DNA of 33,459 nucleotides from assembly GCA_947628985.1 (NCBI GenBank), contig CANRCA010000005.1, forward strand, positions 1 to 33,459. The letters are read 5' to 3'. Of this stretch, positions 1-8,381 are shown piece by piece (position 1 is the stretch's first letter; the number at the start of each line of letters is the position of its first letter). A program made the position numbers and the translations under genes. Under the pieces are notes generated by a model. It saw only the letters and a program-made list of their open reading frames with translations. It was not told the origin of the DNA and searched no databases. The DNA comes from an uncultured Bacilli bacterium (GTDB lineage: Bacteria; Bacillota_I; Bacilli_A; RF39; UBA660).

Positions 1-123
1 AATCCATATCCATGCTATACAAATTATCAATATTATTTAATGCATGATGAAGATGAAAAAATGAATTATTTAGAACAAATTAAAGATATTTTAGGAAGCG
101 AGATTGAGAATGTTAAGTGGTAA
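1..123 (+). CDS. C-terminal end of an unidentified protein (partial)
   Basis: Reading frame 1 is open from the window edge and stops with TAA at 121-123, giving the last 40 residues of a protein, ending ...GSEIENVKW. The stretch is Tyr-rich at first (NPYPCYTNYQYY) and then acidic and helical. I recognise no family from this tail. It overlaps the start of the alanine racemase gene by 14 bases or more, so the two are probably co-transcribed and translationally coupled. The 5' part lies outside the window. Confidence 0.55.
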   Translation, partial: NPYPCYTNYQYYLMHDEDEKMNYLEQIKDILGSEIENVKW

Positions 124-1168
124 TACTTTAGAAATTAATTTAAAAGGTATATCTCATAATGTAAAACAAATCATAGCAGACTATAGTGATTATAAATACT
201 ATATTGGTGTAGTTAAAGCTAATGCTTATGGTTGTGGATATGAAAAAGTAATTAAAACTATGGAATCTTCTGGTATTAATTTCTTTGCAGTTTCTAATAT
301 AGATGAAGCATTAAAGGTAAGAAAATATACTAGAAAAGGAATATTAATATTAACACCTGTTTTTCCTGAAGATATAAATAAATGTATAAGAAATAATATA
401 TCTATTACTATTGATGATATAAACTATTTAAGAGCTATTAAAAATACTCATAGATTAAAAATACATATTAAATTAAATACTGGTATGAATAGATTTGGTA
501 GTAGTAATTTTAAAGAAATTAATGAAATGATTAATTATTCTAAAAAACATGGTATTAAAATAGAAGGTATTTATACTCATATATATTATGCATCTAATAA
601 AAAAATAGTTGATAATCAAATAGATGCATTTAATTATATTTTTGATAAATTAAATTATGAATTTCCAATGGTACATATTATGAATAGTGAATCATTACTA
701 TATTATGATAAGTTTAAATATACTAATGGTATTAGAATAGGAGATTTATTATATGGACTTACTTTAGATGAAAGATTTGAATCAGTTATTAGTTTAAAAA
801 GTCATATAATAAAAGTAAGAAAACTTAAAAAAGGAGATACTGTTGGTTATGATGGAGCATATACATCAGTAAAAGATGATGAATTAATTGGAATAATACC
901 AATTGGATATGCAAATGGATTATTAAAACCTAATAAAGGAAGATATGTATATATAAATGATAAAAAATATAAAATAATTGGTAATATTTGTATGTGTAAT
1001 ACATTTATAAAAATAGATGAAAATGTTAAATTATATGATACAGTTTATGTAATTAAAGATTCAAAAGATGTAATGAGAATTAATGAATATATAAATGATA
1101 CATATACAGAGTCACCTAGTGAAATTACTTGTTTAATAAATGATAATATTAAAAAAGAATATATTTAA
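110..1168 (+). CDS. alr: Alanine racemase
   Basis: Interconverts L- and D-alanine with PLP, supplying D-Ala for peptidoglycan in the cytoplasm. The N-terminal barrel carries VVKANAYG, whose Lys (residue 36 from the ATG at 110) is the PLP lysine of the family. TGMNRFG and the GIRIGDLLYG segment follow. The C-terminal beta domain has GYDGAY, holding the usual second catalytic Tyr, and IPIGYANG. The length of about 352 residues is slightly short for the family (360-380). Start: an AGGAAG site at 93-98 serves either TTG 104 (spacing 5) or ATG 110 (spacing 11). I prefer the ATG. The gene overlaps the upstream reading frame. A VanT-type serine racemase is less likely because there is no membrane domain. 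Confidence 0.93.
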   Translation: MLSGNTLEINLKGISHNVKQIIADYSDYKYYIGVVKANAYGCGYEKVIKTMESSGINFFAVSNIDEALKVRKYTRKGILILTPVFPEDINKCIRNNISITIDDINYLRAIKNTHRLKIHIKLNTGMNRFGSSNFKEINEMINYSKKHGIKIEGIYTHIYYASNKKIVDNQIDAFNYIFDKLNYEFPMVHIMNSESLLYYDKFKYTNGIRIGDLLYGLTLDERFESVISLKSHIIKVRKLKKGDTVGYDGAYTSVKDDELIGIIPIGYANGLLKPNKGRYVYINDKKYKIIGNICMCNTFIKIDENVKLYDTVYVIKDSKDVMRINEYINDTYTESPSEITCLINDNIKKEYI

Positions 1169-1172
1169 ATAT

Positions 1173-1210
1173 AAAAAAAATCAATCAATTCATATTGACT
1201 GATTTTTTTT
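1173..1210. terminator. Bidirectional terminator between alr and ponA
   Basis: An A-run and T-run flank the stem AAATCAATCAA / TTGACTGATTT with a short loop around CATA. Read on the minus strand the single imperfect pair becomes a G-U wobble, so the structure ends the minus-strand ponA transcript best, but it also has eight T after the stem for the plus-strand alr transcript. Confidence 0.75.
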
Positions 1211-1222
1211 GTTTAATTTTTA

Positions 1223-4039
1223 TTATTGAACTGTAACAGTTTGATTAAATGTTCTAGAGATATATACACCACCATAATAGAATGATACGCTATATGTAAC
1301 ATCGTAAATACCAGCTTCTTGAGTTATTTGATTAGGTGTAATACTTTGAGAAGTATTTCTATTTGTTACACTTGTTGTTATTACTGATAAGTTAGCTATT
1401 AAATTTTTAATATCAGTTCCATTATATGTTATTGTGTTAATAGCACTTGATGATAATTCTGTATAAGTATCTCCTGTTTTTAATACTTGATTTAAACCAT
1501 TCATTGTAACATCTACATCTGATTCATAAATAGTACCACCACCAGAACTAGATGAGAATGATACTTTATAACCATCAGATGCATTATTTGTAAATATTGA
1601 ATACATACTCTTAATAATAGCTCCATCATAATATCCTGGATAATTATTTAAGTTAATTGTATAACTTGTATCTCTTGTATATCCTACATATGTAGAAGAT
1701 TCACCTTGAGTTAAATAAATAGCATATCCAAAATCTCCAATTTTAGAAGAATTATAACTTAATCTTTTATTTAGATAATCATCTGCCCATATTGTATATC
1801 CATTATTAAAGTATTCAGTTAAATAATCTCTATCAATCGCACTAGGTGTACCTGGAGAATTCCAATATAATGATACATAATTACCAGAATTACTAAATTG
1901 TACATTTACAGGATCTGATAATTTACTAAATCTAGATGATACTTCAGTGGGAGCAGTATTACCTGGGAACATAAATGTTCCTCTTAAATTACTTGGTGTA
2001 AACTCACTTGCAAGTTGTGGTGGGATAGTTTCAAGTTCTATTTCAGCAGTTGTTATACCACCAGGGTTTTTAAATTTAGAATTCTTTTCATATATTTTAT
2101 TTACAATAGCAGCTTGTATTTTTAATCTTTCTGTACTTGCATGACCATTTAATAAATAATGTTTCTTTTTAACAGTTTCTTTTGTAAGTCCTTCTTTATA
2201 TCCATACCATATAGCAATAGCATAATCAGGACTATAACTACTTGTCCATGCATCTGGAATAACTGAACTAGTTAAACCAAATTGTTTTAAATAATCAGTA
2301 TCATAAGAAGTAGTACCTGTCTTAGTAGCAACTTGTGTACCTGATACTTTTACTCTTGAAGATGTAGCAGTAGTTAAAATACTTGTAATAATATATGCTG
2401 TTTGTGGTTTCATAACTTTTTCTGATTTAATATCTTTTTTAACTTCTTCTCCTGTATCACGATAAGTAATTTTTGTATAAGTATGAGGTGTATGATAAGT
2501 TCCACCATTACCAAATGCAGCATAAGCAGCAGCAAGACTTACTGGAGAAACACCATTAAATGCTCCGATAGAATATGAATCTACTAATTGTGTAGTACCT
2601 AAATCAATACCTAATTTAGTAGCAAATTCAACTTTTTGATCATTAGTAGTTAATCTAAATGCTTGTAAAGCACATGTATTAATTGAATTCTTTAAACAAT
2701 CTCTCATAGTCATAAATCCTTTATATGAACTATTAAAGTTTCTCATAAATCCAGTACCATAAGGAGTTTTTTCATCTATAAATGGTCCATATGTACTTAA
2801 GTTTTCATATTCAATCGCAGGTCCATAATCAAGAATTGGTTTAATTGTTGAACCTGGCATTCTAAGTGTTTGATCATGGAATGTTGCAACATTTAAGCCT
2901 CTTGCTTTAGATTTATCTCTTCCAGCACCAACAGCAAGTATAGCACCAGTTTTATTATCTACAACACCAACACCAACTTCAATCGCGCTATCTTTAAATT
3001 TATAAGTTTTATAGAAATTATTAATTACATCTTGTTTACTTCTAACCATAGTAGTTTGAATATCCATAGATACATCATATGGGTTATTACCTGTATCGTC
3101 TTCTATTTCATCTACTAAAGTATCAATAAATCCTTGATATTCATTAGTAGAAGTGGATGCTTCAGTTAAGAAATCTTTTATTTCAACAGATGTAGCTGCT
3201 TTATATTCAGTATCTGTTATATAACCATGTCTTTTCATTAAATATAATACAGTATTTTTCCTGTCATTAGCATCATTTGGATTTACATATGGATTATATC
3301 CATTAGGAGATTGAAACATACCAGCTATTTGTGCAGCTTCAACTAAATTTAAATCTCCTACATCTTTACCAAAATAATATTGACTAGCTTGTTGAACTCC
3401 ATAAATATTACCACCTAAACATGGAGTATTTACATAATATTCAATTAATTCTTCTTTAGTAAAATTCTTTTCTAATTTAAATACTGCTAAATAAATATCA
3501 GTAAACTTTCTTATAATACCAGCAAGTCCTTCAGTTAATTTATAATCAGTAAATGCTAGTTTTGAAAGTTGCATTGTTAGGGTAGAAGCACCACCTCCAC
3601 CACGACCTAGTACTTGTTGAATAGATGCTTTTAAAAATCTAGGAGCATCAAATCCATTATGTTGGAAGAATCTTGAATCTTCTGTTGCTATTATCGCATC
3701 AACTAAAACTTCTGGTAATTCTTCATATTTTACTTTTTGTCTTTGCTCAGTTCCAAGAGTTGCAAATAATTCACCATCAGCATCAAATATTCTAGTAGCT
3801 TCTTTTTCAAACAAATTATCTACATTAAATTCAGGTGCACTTTTAACAATATAGAAACAAAAAGCAATACCACATAAAAAACATAATAATGCCATTATAA
3901 CTATAAATACCATGAACCAATACCAAAATCTAAATCTTTTTGGTTTTTTCTCTTTATGAACTTTTTCTTTTTTTACTTTTTCTTTTTTAACTTTAACCTT
4001 TTTTACTTTCTCTTTTTTCTCTTTTTTCTCTTTTTTCAT
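1223..4039 (-). CDS. ponA: Class A penicillin-binding protein (transglycosylase/transpeptidase)
   Basis: Bifunctional peptidoglycan synthase of 938 residues. The cytoplasmic N-terminus (1-36) is almost entirely Lys/Glu/Val repeats, followed by one membrane helix (about 39-66). The GT51 domain has the catalytic Glu120 in EDSRFFQHNGFD. The transpeptidase domain has SxxK at Ser397-Lys400 (PGSTIK), SxN at 452-454 and KTG at 573-575 (KTGTT), so both active sites look intact. Residues from about 690 are Ser/Thr/Tyr-rich beta-type modules, probably FN3/Ig-like, ending in a plausible Big-type domain. The gene starts two bases after the recU stop, the recU-ponA arrangement known from Bacillus. The start is preceded by AAGGAGTAAG on the minus strand, inside the end of recU. 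The name follows B. subtilis PBP1. Confidence 0.93.
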   Translation of the reverse strand: MKKEKKEKKEKVKKVKVKKEKVKKEKVHKEKKPKRFRFWYWFMVFIVIMALLCFLCGIAFCFYIVKSAPEFNVDNLFEKEATRIFDADGELFATLGTEQRQKVKYEELPEVLVDAIIATEDSRFFQHNGFDAPRFLKASIQQVLGRGGGGASTLTMQLSKLAFTDYKLTEGLAGIIRKFTDIYLAVFKLEKNFTKEELIEYYVNTPCLGGNIYGVQQASQYYFGKDVGDLNLVEAAQIAGMFQSPNGYNPYVNPNDANDRKNTVLYLMKRHGYITDTEYKAATSVEIKDFLTEASTSTNEYQGFIDTLVDEIEDDTGNNPYDVSMDIQTTMVRSKQDVINNFYKTYKFKDSAIEVGVGVVDNKTGAILAVGAGRDKSKARGLNVATFHDQTLRMPGSTIKPILDYGPAIEYENLSTYGPFIDEKTPYGTGFMRNFNSSYKGFMTMRDCLKNSINTCALQAFRLTTNDQKVEFATKLGIDLGTTQLVDSYSIGAFNGVSPVSLAAAYAAFGNGGTYHTPHTYTKITYRDTGEEVKKDIKSEKVMKPQTAYIITSILTTATSSRVKVSGTQVATKTGTTSYDTDYLKQFGLTSSVIPDAWTSSYSPDYAIAIWYGYKEGLTKETVKKKHYLLNGHASTERLKIQAAIVNKIYEKNSKFKNPGGITTAEIELETIPPQLASEFTPSNLRGTFMFPGNTAPTEVSSRFSKLSDPVNVQFSNSGNYVSLYWNSPGTPSAIDRDYLTEYFNNGYTIWADDYLNKRLSYNSSKIGDFGYAIYLTQGESSTYVGYTRDTSYTINLNNYPGYYDGAIIKSMYSIFTNNASDGYKVSFSSSSGGGTIYESDVDVTMNGLNQVLKTGDTYTELSSSAINTITYNGTDIKNLIANLSVITTSVTNRNTSQSITPNQITQEAGIYDVTYSVSFYYGGVYISRTFNQTVTVQ

Positions 4040-4041
4040 AC

Positions 4042-4569
4042 TTACTCCTTAAAATATGCTTCATCAACTGCATCTAAATATTTAAGCCTTGGTAAATAGC
4101 TTTCACTAATTTTATAACCTTTCTTTTCTAAATATTCAAATTTTATAGATTTCCTTGTATTATTATCAACAAAATCAATAATGTCTTCTCCTTTTAATAA
4201 ATAGAAATTATTATTCATATAAATTATTAAGAAAACTATACCTTTTTGTTTAATAACTTTTCTCATGTGTTCTAATTGATGAGCTTTTATATTTTCTAAT
4301 GGGAAAGATGTCTTACTATGACATTCTTTAGCATCAAATTCAATATATTTTTCTTTATATATTCCATTATAATCTAAGGTAGATATATTTGAATAAACAG
4401 CTTTATCTATTAAATGTGAATAATTATTTGGATATGTTACATTTAATACTTTAATAGGAGTTGGTTTCTTATATATTAATGATCTATCTATTCCATTATA
4501 ATATGTATTTGATTCATTAATGATATTTTCAAGAAACATACCTCTATTTTTATAAGAAGTGTTTTTCAT
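4042..4569 (-). CDS. recU: Holliday junction resolvase RecU
   Basis: Resolves Holliday junctions during recombination and chromosome segregation. The 175-residue protein opens with YKNRGMFLENIINESN, followed by the nuclease core FDAKECHSKTSFPLENIKAHQ, where the Asp/Glu/Lys cluster is the family's metal site, and then HQLEHMRKVIKQKGIVFLII. The length agrees with RecU (about 170-200). It is directly upstream of ponA on the same strand, as in Bacillus and relatives, which supports the call. A ribosome binding site AAGGTGAT lies on the minus strand at 4575-4582, just upstream of the ATG. Confidence 0.92.
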   Translation of the reverse strand: MKNTSYKNRGMFLENIINESNTYYNGIDRSLIYKKPTPIKVLNVTYPNNYSHLIDKAVYSNISTLDYNGIYKEKYIEFDAKECHSKTSFPLENIKAHQLEHMRKVIKQKGIVFLIIYMNNNFYLLKGEDIIDFVDNNTRKSIKFEYLEKKGYKISESYLPRLKYLDAVDEAYFKE

Positions 4570-4573
4570 TAAA

Positions 4574-4593
4574 TATCACCTTTTATAATTATA
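4574..4593 (-). promoter_or_regulatory. recU-ponA ribosome binding site and -10 box
   Basis: On the minus strand a TATAAT box sits at 4588-4593 and an AGGTGAT ribosome binding site at 4574-4580, both just upstream of the recU ATG. I find no convincing -35 hexamer. The -10 lies so close to the ribosome binding site that the 5' leader would be very short. Confidence 0.4.
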
Positions 4594-4696
4594 CTATATT
4601 TCTAAATATATTTCCATTAATACATTAATTTTATTGTAAAGTAGTTTTAATTTTTATTTTTTTATGTTAATATAAATACAGAATTGAGGTTTTTAT

Positions 4697-6058
4697 ATGA
4701 AAAAAGTATTTATAATATATTTATTAATATTAGTAAATATATTTACAATTAATGTAATATATGCAGCGGATGCTTGTTCTTCTATTAATTTTGATGAATT
4801 AAAGTGTGAAATTAAATTAGGACCACTTGCTAATTTGGGTTTAAGTAAGAAAAAAACATGTCAAGATACTAAAGTTATACCTAAAAAGTCTTATGTAGAT
4901 CAAACTGGTAGTATACATGGAGTATGTTATTTTGAAGGTGATTCAAATGCATATTTTTATGGAGTTTATAAGAGTAATGCAAAAAATACTAAATGTAATT
5001 TAATATATGAAGCATATTTTCCAGTACATAGAAATGCAAGTAAGTTAATTGAAGGAGACGATGAAATACATATTTTATTAGATGGTACAGAGGCTACAGC
5101 ATCAACTGGTTGTGCTAATTATTTTTATGTTCAAAATCAAGGAAAATCTAATGAATCTTACGTATTTTCATATGAAGATACAAAAAAATATGAATGGTTT
5201 GATCAAAGTGGAATAGGTGAAACTTCTTATGATCAAAGTGATGTAGATGGAATAGAAAATTGTGTTTTAAATAAAATTTCTCTTCCAAATTGTAATAATT
5301 TAAATGATTATGTGTCTGATGCTATAAAAAGTTGTATCGAATCTTCTAAGCCAGGATTTTCTGGTGAAAAATTTGATCAATTAGCATTAGATGTAAATAA
5401 AGAATTAGTAAAAGATAAGAAAATAGAAAGTGTAAGTTTATTTTGTCAATTTAAAAATAAATGTAATGTAAGTAATGAAAAAACATTTTTATCAGAATTT
5501 ACAAAATGGAGAACTGATTTAGAAAAAAATACTGGGTCTAATAATTATTATGGTTATTCTATACTTCAAAACTATTTTACTGATCCAAATATAGCATCTT
5601 GTATTAGTGGTACTTATAATAATGAATCAGAAAAAAAGGAATTGGAAAATAAAGTAGATGAATTAGAGAATGTTGCTAGTGAAACTATTGATAAAACAGT
5701 AGATGAAACAAAGAAAGAAATAGAAAATTATAAAGATTCTGATTCAACTTTACCAGTTATTCCACCATTAGATATAGATGATAATGTAGGAACTTGTAGT
5801 GAAATATTAGGGCCAAGTTTAACAAAATTAGTAAAAGCTGCAGTAAGGATATTACAAATAGGTGGAGTAATTGCTACAATAGTTAATGCTATGATATCAT
5901 TAATTCCAGCAATTACATCAAAAGATCAAGAAGGACTTAAAAAAGCAGTAAGAAAATGTATATATATGGCAATAGTTTTAGTATTACTATTATTACTTGG
6001 AACAATAATTAAATTAATAGGAATGGTATTTGGATTTGATACATCTTGCTTTATTTAA
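4697..6058 (+). CDS. Secreted Cys-rich protein with VirB2/TrbC-like two-helix membrane tail
   Basis: Function unknown. The 453-residue protein begins with a clear signal peptide (MKKVFIIYLLILVNIF..., likely cleaved after IYA at about residue 23). The extracellular part has about 14 cysteines, suggesting several disulfides, and an acidic coiled-coil-like stretch near 310-345 (EKKELENKVDELENV). The last 85 residues hold two hydrophobic helices joined by a short basic loop (SKDQEGLKKAVRKC), the layout seen in VirB2/TrbC-type pilins of conjugative systems. That resemblance is by pattern only. The ATG at 4697 has TGAGG at 4685-4689. The gene stands alone, with its own terminator behind it and a divergent recU in front. 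No other secretion genes are adjacent. Confidence 0.6.
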   Translation: MKKVFIIYLLILVNIFTINVIYAADACSSINFDELKCEIKLGPLANLGLSKKKTCQDTKVIPKKSYVDQTGSIHGVCYFEGDSNAYFYGVYKSNAKNTKCNLIYEAYFPVHRNASKLIEGDDEIHILLDGTEATASTGCANYFYVQNQGKSNESYVFSYEDTKKYEWFDQSGIGETSYDQSDVDGIENCVLNKISLPNCNNLNDYVSDAIKSCIESSKPGFSGEKFDQLALDVNKELVKDKKIESVSLFCQFKNKCNVSNEKTFLSEFTKWRTDLEKNTGSNNYYGYSILQNYFTDPNIASCISGTYNNESEKKELENKVDELENVASETIDKTVDETKKEIENYKDSDSTLPVIPPLDIDDNVGTCSEILGPSLTKLVKAAVRILQIGGVIATIVNAMISLIPAITSKDQEGLKKAVRKCIYMAIVLVLLLLLGTIIKLIGMVFGFDTSCFI

Positions 6059-6076
6059 TTAATATAAATAAAATTT

Positions 6077-6098
6077 AACTCGTTTTTACGAGTTTTTT
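6077..6098 (+). terminator. Terminator of the secreted Cys-rich protein gene
   Basis: Perfect stem AACTCG (6077-6082) / CGAGTT (6089-6094) with loop TTTTTA, running into six T. It separates the gene from the MarR operon. Confidence 0.8.
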
Positions 6099-6116
6099 GA
6101 TGCTAAAAAATAATAG

Positions 6117-6144
6117 TTGACATATAATATAAAATGAGTATAAT
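6117..6144 (+). promoter_or_regulatory. Promoter of the MarR/ABC exporter operon
   Basis: TTGACA at 6117-6122 and TATAAT at 6139-6144 with a 16-base spacer: both hexamers match consensus. The only downstream genes are marR and the two exporter genes, so this should drive the whole operon. Confidence 0.85.
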
Positions 6145-6146
6145 TA

Positions 6147-6166
6147 TTAGTTAGCAACCTAACTAA
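6147..6166 (+). promoter_or_regulatory. Operator palindrome for the MarR repressor
   Basis: A perfect 8-base inverted repeat, TTAGTTAG (6147-6154) and CTAACTAA (6159-6166), separated by CAAC. It begins two bases after the -10 box, so a bound dimer would cover the transcription start. MarR proteins bind such palindromes, and the marR gene follows at once, so autoregulation is a direct inference. Confidence 0.8.
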
Positions 6167-6182
6167 AGAGGTGAAAAATAAA

Positions 6183-6620
6183 GTGAAATCTATAGGTTTA
6201 GAAATTAAAAAAATAGATAATTTAATATTTAGAAAATTAATTTCTTTTCAAAAAGAAACTTTAAATATTTCTTTATCTCCTGCACAAATAATAATTATAA
6301 AATATTTAGATGAAAATAGTGATAAGGAAATATATCAAAGTGATATACAAAAACATTTTCCTATGAGAAAATCTACATTATCTGGTGTACTTGATACTAT
6401 GGAGAAAAATGATTTAATTAAAAGAATTGATTCTTCTAAAGATGCAAGAAGTAAAAAAGTTATATTAACTAATAAATCTTTAGAAATAAATAATAAAATT
6501 AAAAATAATTTTAATAAATTTGAAAAATTAATATCAAAAGATATAGATAATGATGATTTAAAAATATTTTATAAAGTGTTAAATCAAATAGAAAATAATT
6601 TAAGAAAAGAGGATGAATAA
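6183..6620 (+). CDS. MarR-family transcriptional regulator
   Basis: Winged-helix repressor, about 145 residues. The recognition region reads YQSDIQKHFPMRKSTLSGVL, followed by the wing KRIDSSKDARSKKVIL, including the conserved DxRxxK-type wing residues. Flanking helices would form the dimer interface. Start choice: a GTG at 6171 is itself part of the ribosome binding site AGAGGTG (6167-6173), so the GTG at 6183 is the better start. The stop TAA is directly followed by the ATG of the first exporter gene. With the operator at 6147-6166 it probably represses its own operon and is released by a ligand that the exporter removes. Confidence 0.88.
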   Translation: MKSIGLEIKKIDNLIFRKLISFQKETLNISLSPAQIIIIKYLDENSDKEIYQSDIQKHFPMRKSTLSGVLDTMEKNDLIKRIDSSKDARSKKVILTNKSLEINNKIKNNFNKFEKLISKDIDNDDLKIFYKVLNQIENNLRKEDE

Positions 6621-8381
6621 ATGATAAAATTAATTAAAAATTTTAATAAAAAACAAGTATTATATATTTTTATTGCATTTCTTTTAATCGCAGTACAAGT
6701 TTATTTTGAATTAAAAATACCAGATTATATGAGTAAAATAACTTCTTTAGTACAAACTGGTGGACTTGTAAAAGATGTATTAATTCAAGGTTTTTATATG
6801 CTTGGATGTGCTCTTGTAAGTTTAGCTTCAACTGTAATAGTTGGTTACATTTTAGCAAATACATGCTCATTATTTTCAAAAAATTTAAGAAGTAAACTTT
6901 ATAAAAAAGTAGAATCTTTTAGTATGTCAGAAATAAAGAGTTTTTCAACTAGTAGTTTAATTACAAGAACTACTAATGATATTACTAATGTTGAAATGTT
7001 TTTAACTATGGGACTTCAAACTATGATAAAAGCACCACTTACCGCTATTTGGGCTATTCTTAAAATATTAGGTAAAAGTTATACTTGGACTATGATTACT
7101 GGAGGATGTGTAGTAGTATTACTTGTAACAGTAATTAGTGTAATGCTAACAGTTATACCAAGATTTAAAATAGTACAAAAGTTAATAGATAGAGTAAATG
7201 AACTTACTCGTGAAAACTTAAAAGGTTTAAGAGTAGTTCGTGCTTTTAACGCAGAAGATTACCAAAAAGATAAATTTGAGAGTGTTAATGATAATCTTAC
7301 TAAAACACAAGTATTTAATCAAAAAATTATGGGTTTAATTTCTCCAATGATGTATTTAGTTATGAATGGAGTTGCTCTTGCTATTTATTTTGCTGGTGCT
7401 TATTTAATTAAAGATGCCACTCTTAGTTTAAAAATAGACTTATTTAGTAATATGGTTATATTTAGTTCATATGCAACACAAGTTATTATGTCATTCTTAA
7501 TGCTTGCTATGATATTTATAATGTTACCACGTGCTCAAATATCAGCTGTTCGTATTAATGAAGTATTAGAAACAGAAAATTCTATTAAAGAAGGAAATGT
7601 TACTACATCTAAAACAAAAGGTGAAGTTGAATTTAAAAATGTTAGCTTTAAATATCCAGATGCTAAAGAACATATGTTAGAAAATATATCATTTAAAGCA
7701 AATAAAGGAGAAACAATAGCAATAATTGGTTCTACTGGTAGTGGTAAATCAACATTAATAAATTTAATTACTAGATTTTATGATGTAACAGAAGGTGAAG
7801 TACTAATTGATGGAATAAATATCAAAAATTATAAATTAAATTCTTTATATGATAAGATTGGTTATATTCCTCAAAAAGCAGTATTATTTTCTGGAACAAT
7901 TAGTGATAATATAGCATTTGGTGAAAAAAGTAATTATAAAGTAACTGATAAAAAAATAAAAGAAGCAGTAGAAGTAGCACAAGCAAAAGAATTTGTAGAA
8001 AATAAAGAAGATAAATATTTAAGTAATGTAGCACAAGGTGGATCTAATTTAAGTGGAGGACAAAAACAAAGACTTGCAATCGCAAGAGCTATCGCAAGAG
8101 ATCCAGAAATATATATTTTTGATGATTCTTTTAGTGCACTTGACTATAAAACAGATTACACATTAAGAAAAGAATTAAAAAAATATACAAAAGATTCTAC
8201 TTGTTTTATCGTAGCACAAAGAATAGGTACTATTAAAAACGCAGATAAAATTATTGTTTTAGATAATGGAAAATGTGTAGGAATTGGTACACATAAAGAA
8301 TTATTAAAAAAATGCAAAGTTTATAAAGAAATTGCTACATCTCAATTATCAGAGGAGGAATTATTAAATGACAGAGCGTAA
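6621..8381 (+). CDS. Heterodimeric ABC exporter subunit with degenerate ATP site (BmrC-like)
   Basis: Half-transporter of 586 residues: a membrane domain (about 10-310) and a nucleotide-binding domain. Walker A is GSTGSGKST (370-378), the signature is intact LSGGQ (477-481), Walker B is IYIFDD, with Asp502 where the catalytic Glu belongs, and the H-loop has Gln533 instead of His. Asp-for-Glu plus Gln-for-His is the mark of the degenerate-site subunit in heterodimeric exporters such as BmrCD, LmrCD and TM287/288. Its intact signature completes the active site of the partner encoded at 8368. The start abuts the marR stop. Likely substrates are drugs or peptides; specificity cannot be read from sequence. 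Confidence 0.9.
   Translation: MIKLIKNFNKKQVLYIFIAFLLIAVQVYFELKIPDYMSKITSLVQTGGLVKDVLIQGFYMLGCALVSLASTVIVGYILANTCSLFSKNLRSKLYKKVESFSMSEIKSFSTSSLITRTTNDITNVEMFLTMGLQTMIKAPLTAIWAILKILGKSYTWTMITGGCVVVLLVTVISVMLTVIPRFKIVQKLIDRVNELTRENLKGLRVVRAFNAEDYQKDKFESVNDNLTKTQVFNQKIMGLISPMMYLVMNGVALAIYFAGAYLIKDATLSLKIDLFSNMVIFSSYATQVIMSFLMLAMIFIMLPRAQISAVRINEVLETENSIKEGNVTTSKTKGEVEFKNVSFKYPDAKEHMLENISFKANKGETIAIIGSTGSGKSTLINLITRFYDVTEGEVLIDGINIKNYKLNSLYDKIGYIPQKAVLFSGTISDNIAFGEKSNYKVTDKKIKEAVEVAQAKEFVENKEDKYLSNVAQGGSNLSGGQKQRLAIARAIARDPEIYIFDDSFSALDYKTDYTLRKELKKYTKDSTCFIVAQRIGTIKNADKIIVLDNGKCVGIGTHKELLKKCKVYKEIATSQLSEEELLNDRA

Noticed and set aside
110-1168. VanT-type serine racemase of a resistance cluster
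   Set aside because: No membrane domain and no van ligase or regulator genes nearby; it fits plain alanine racemase.
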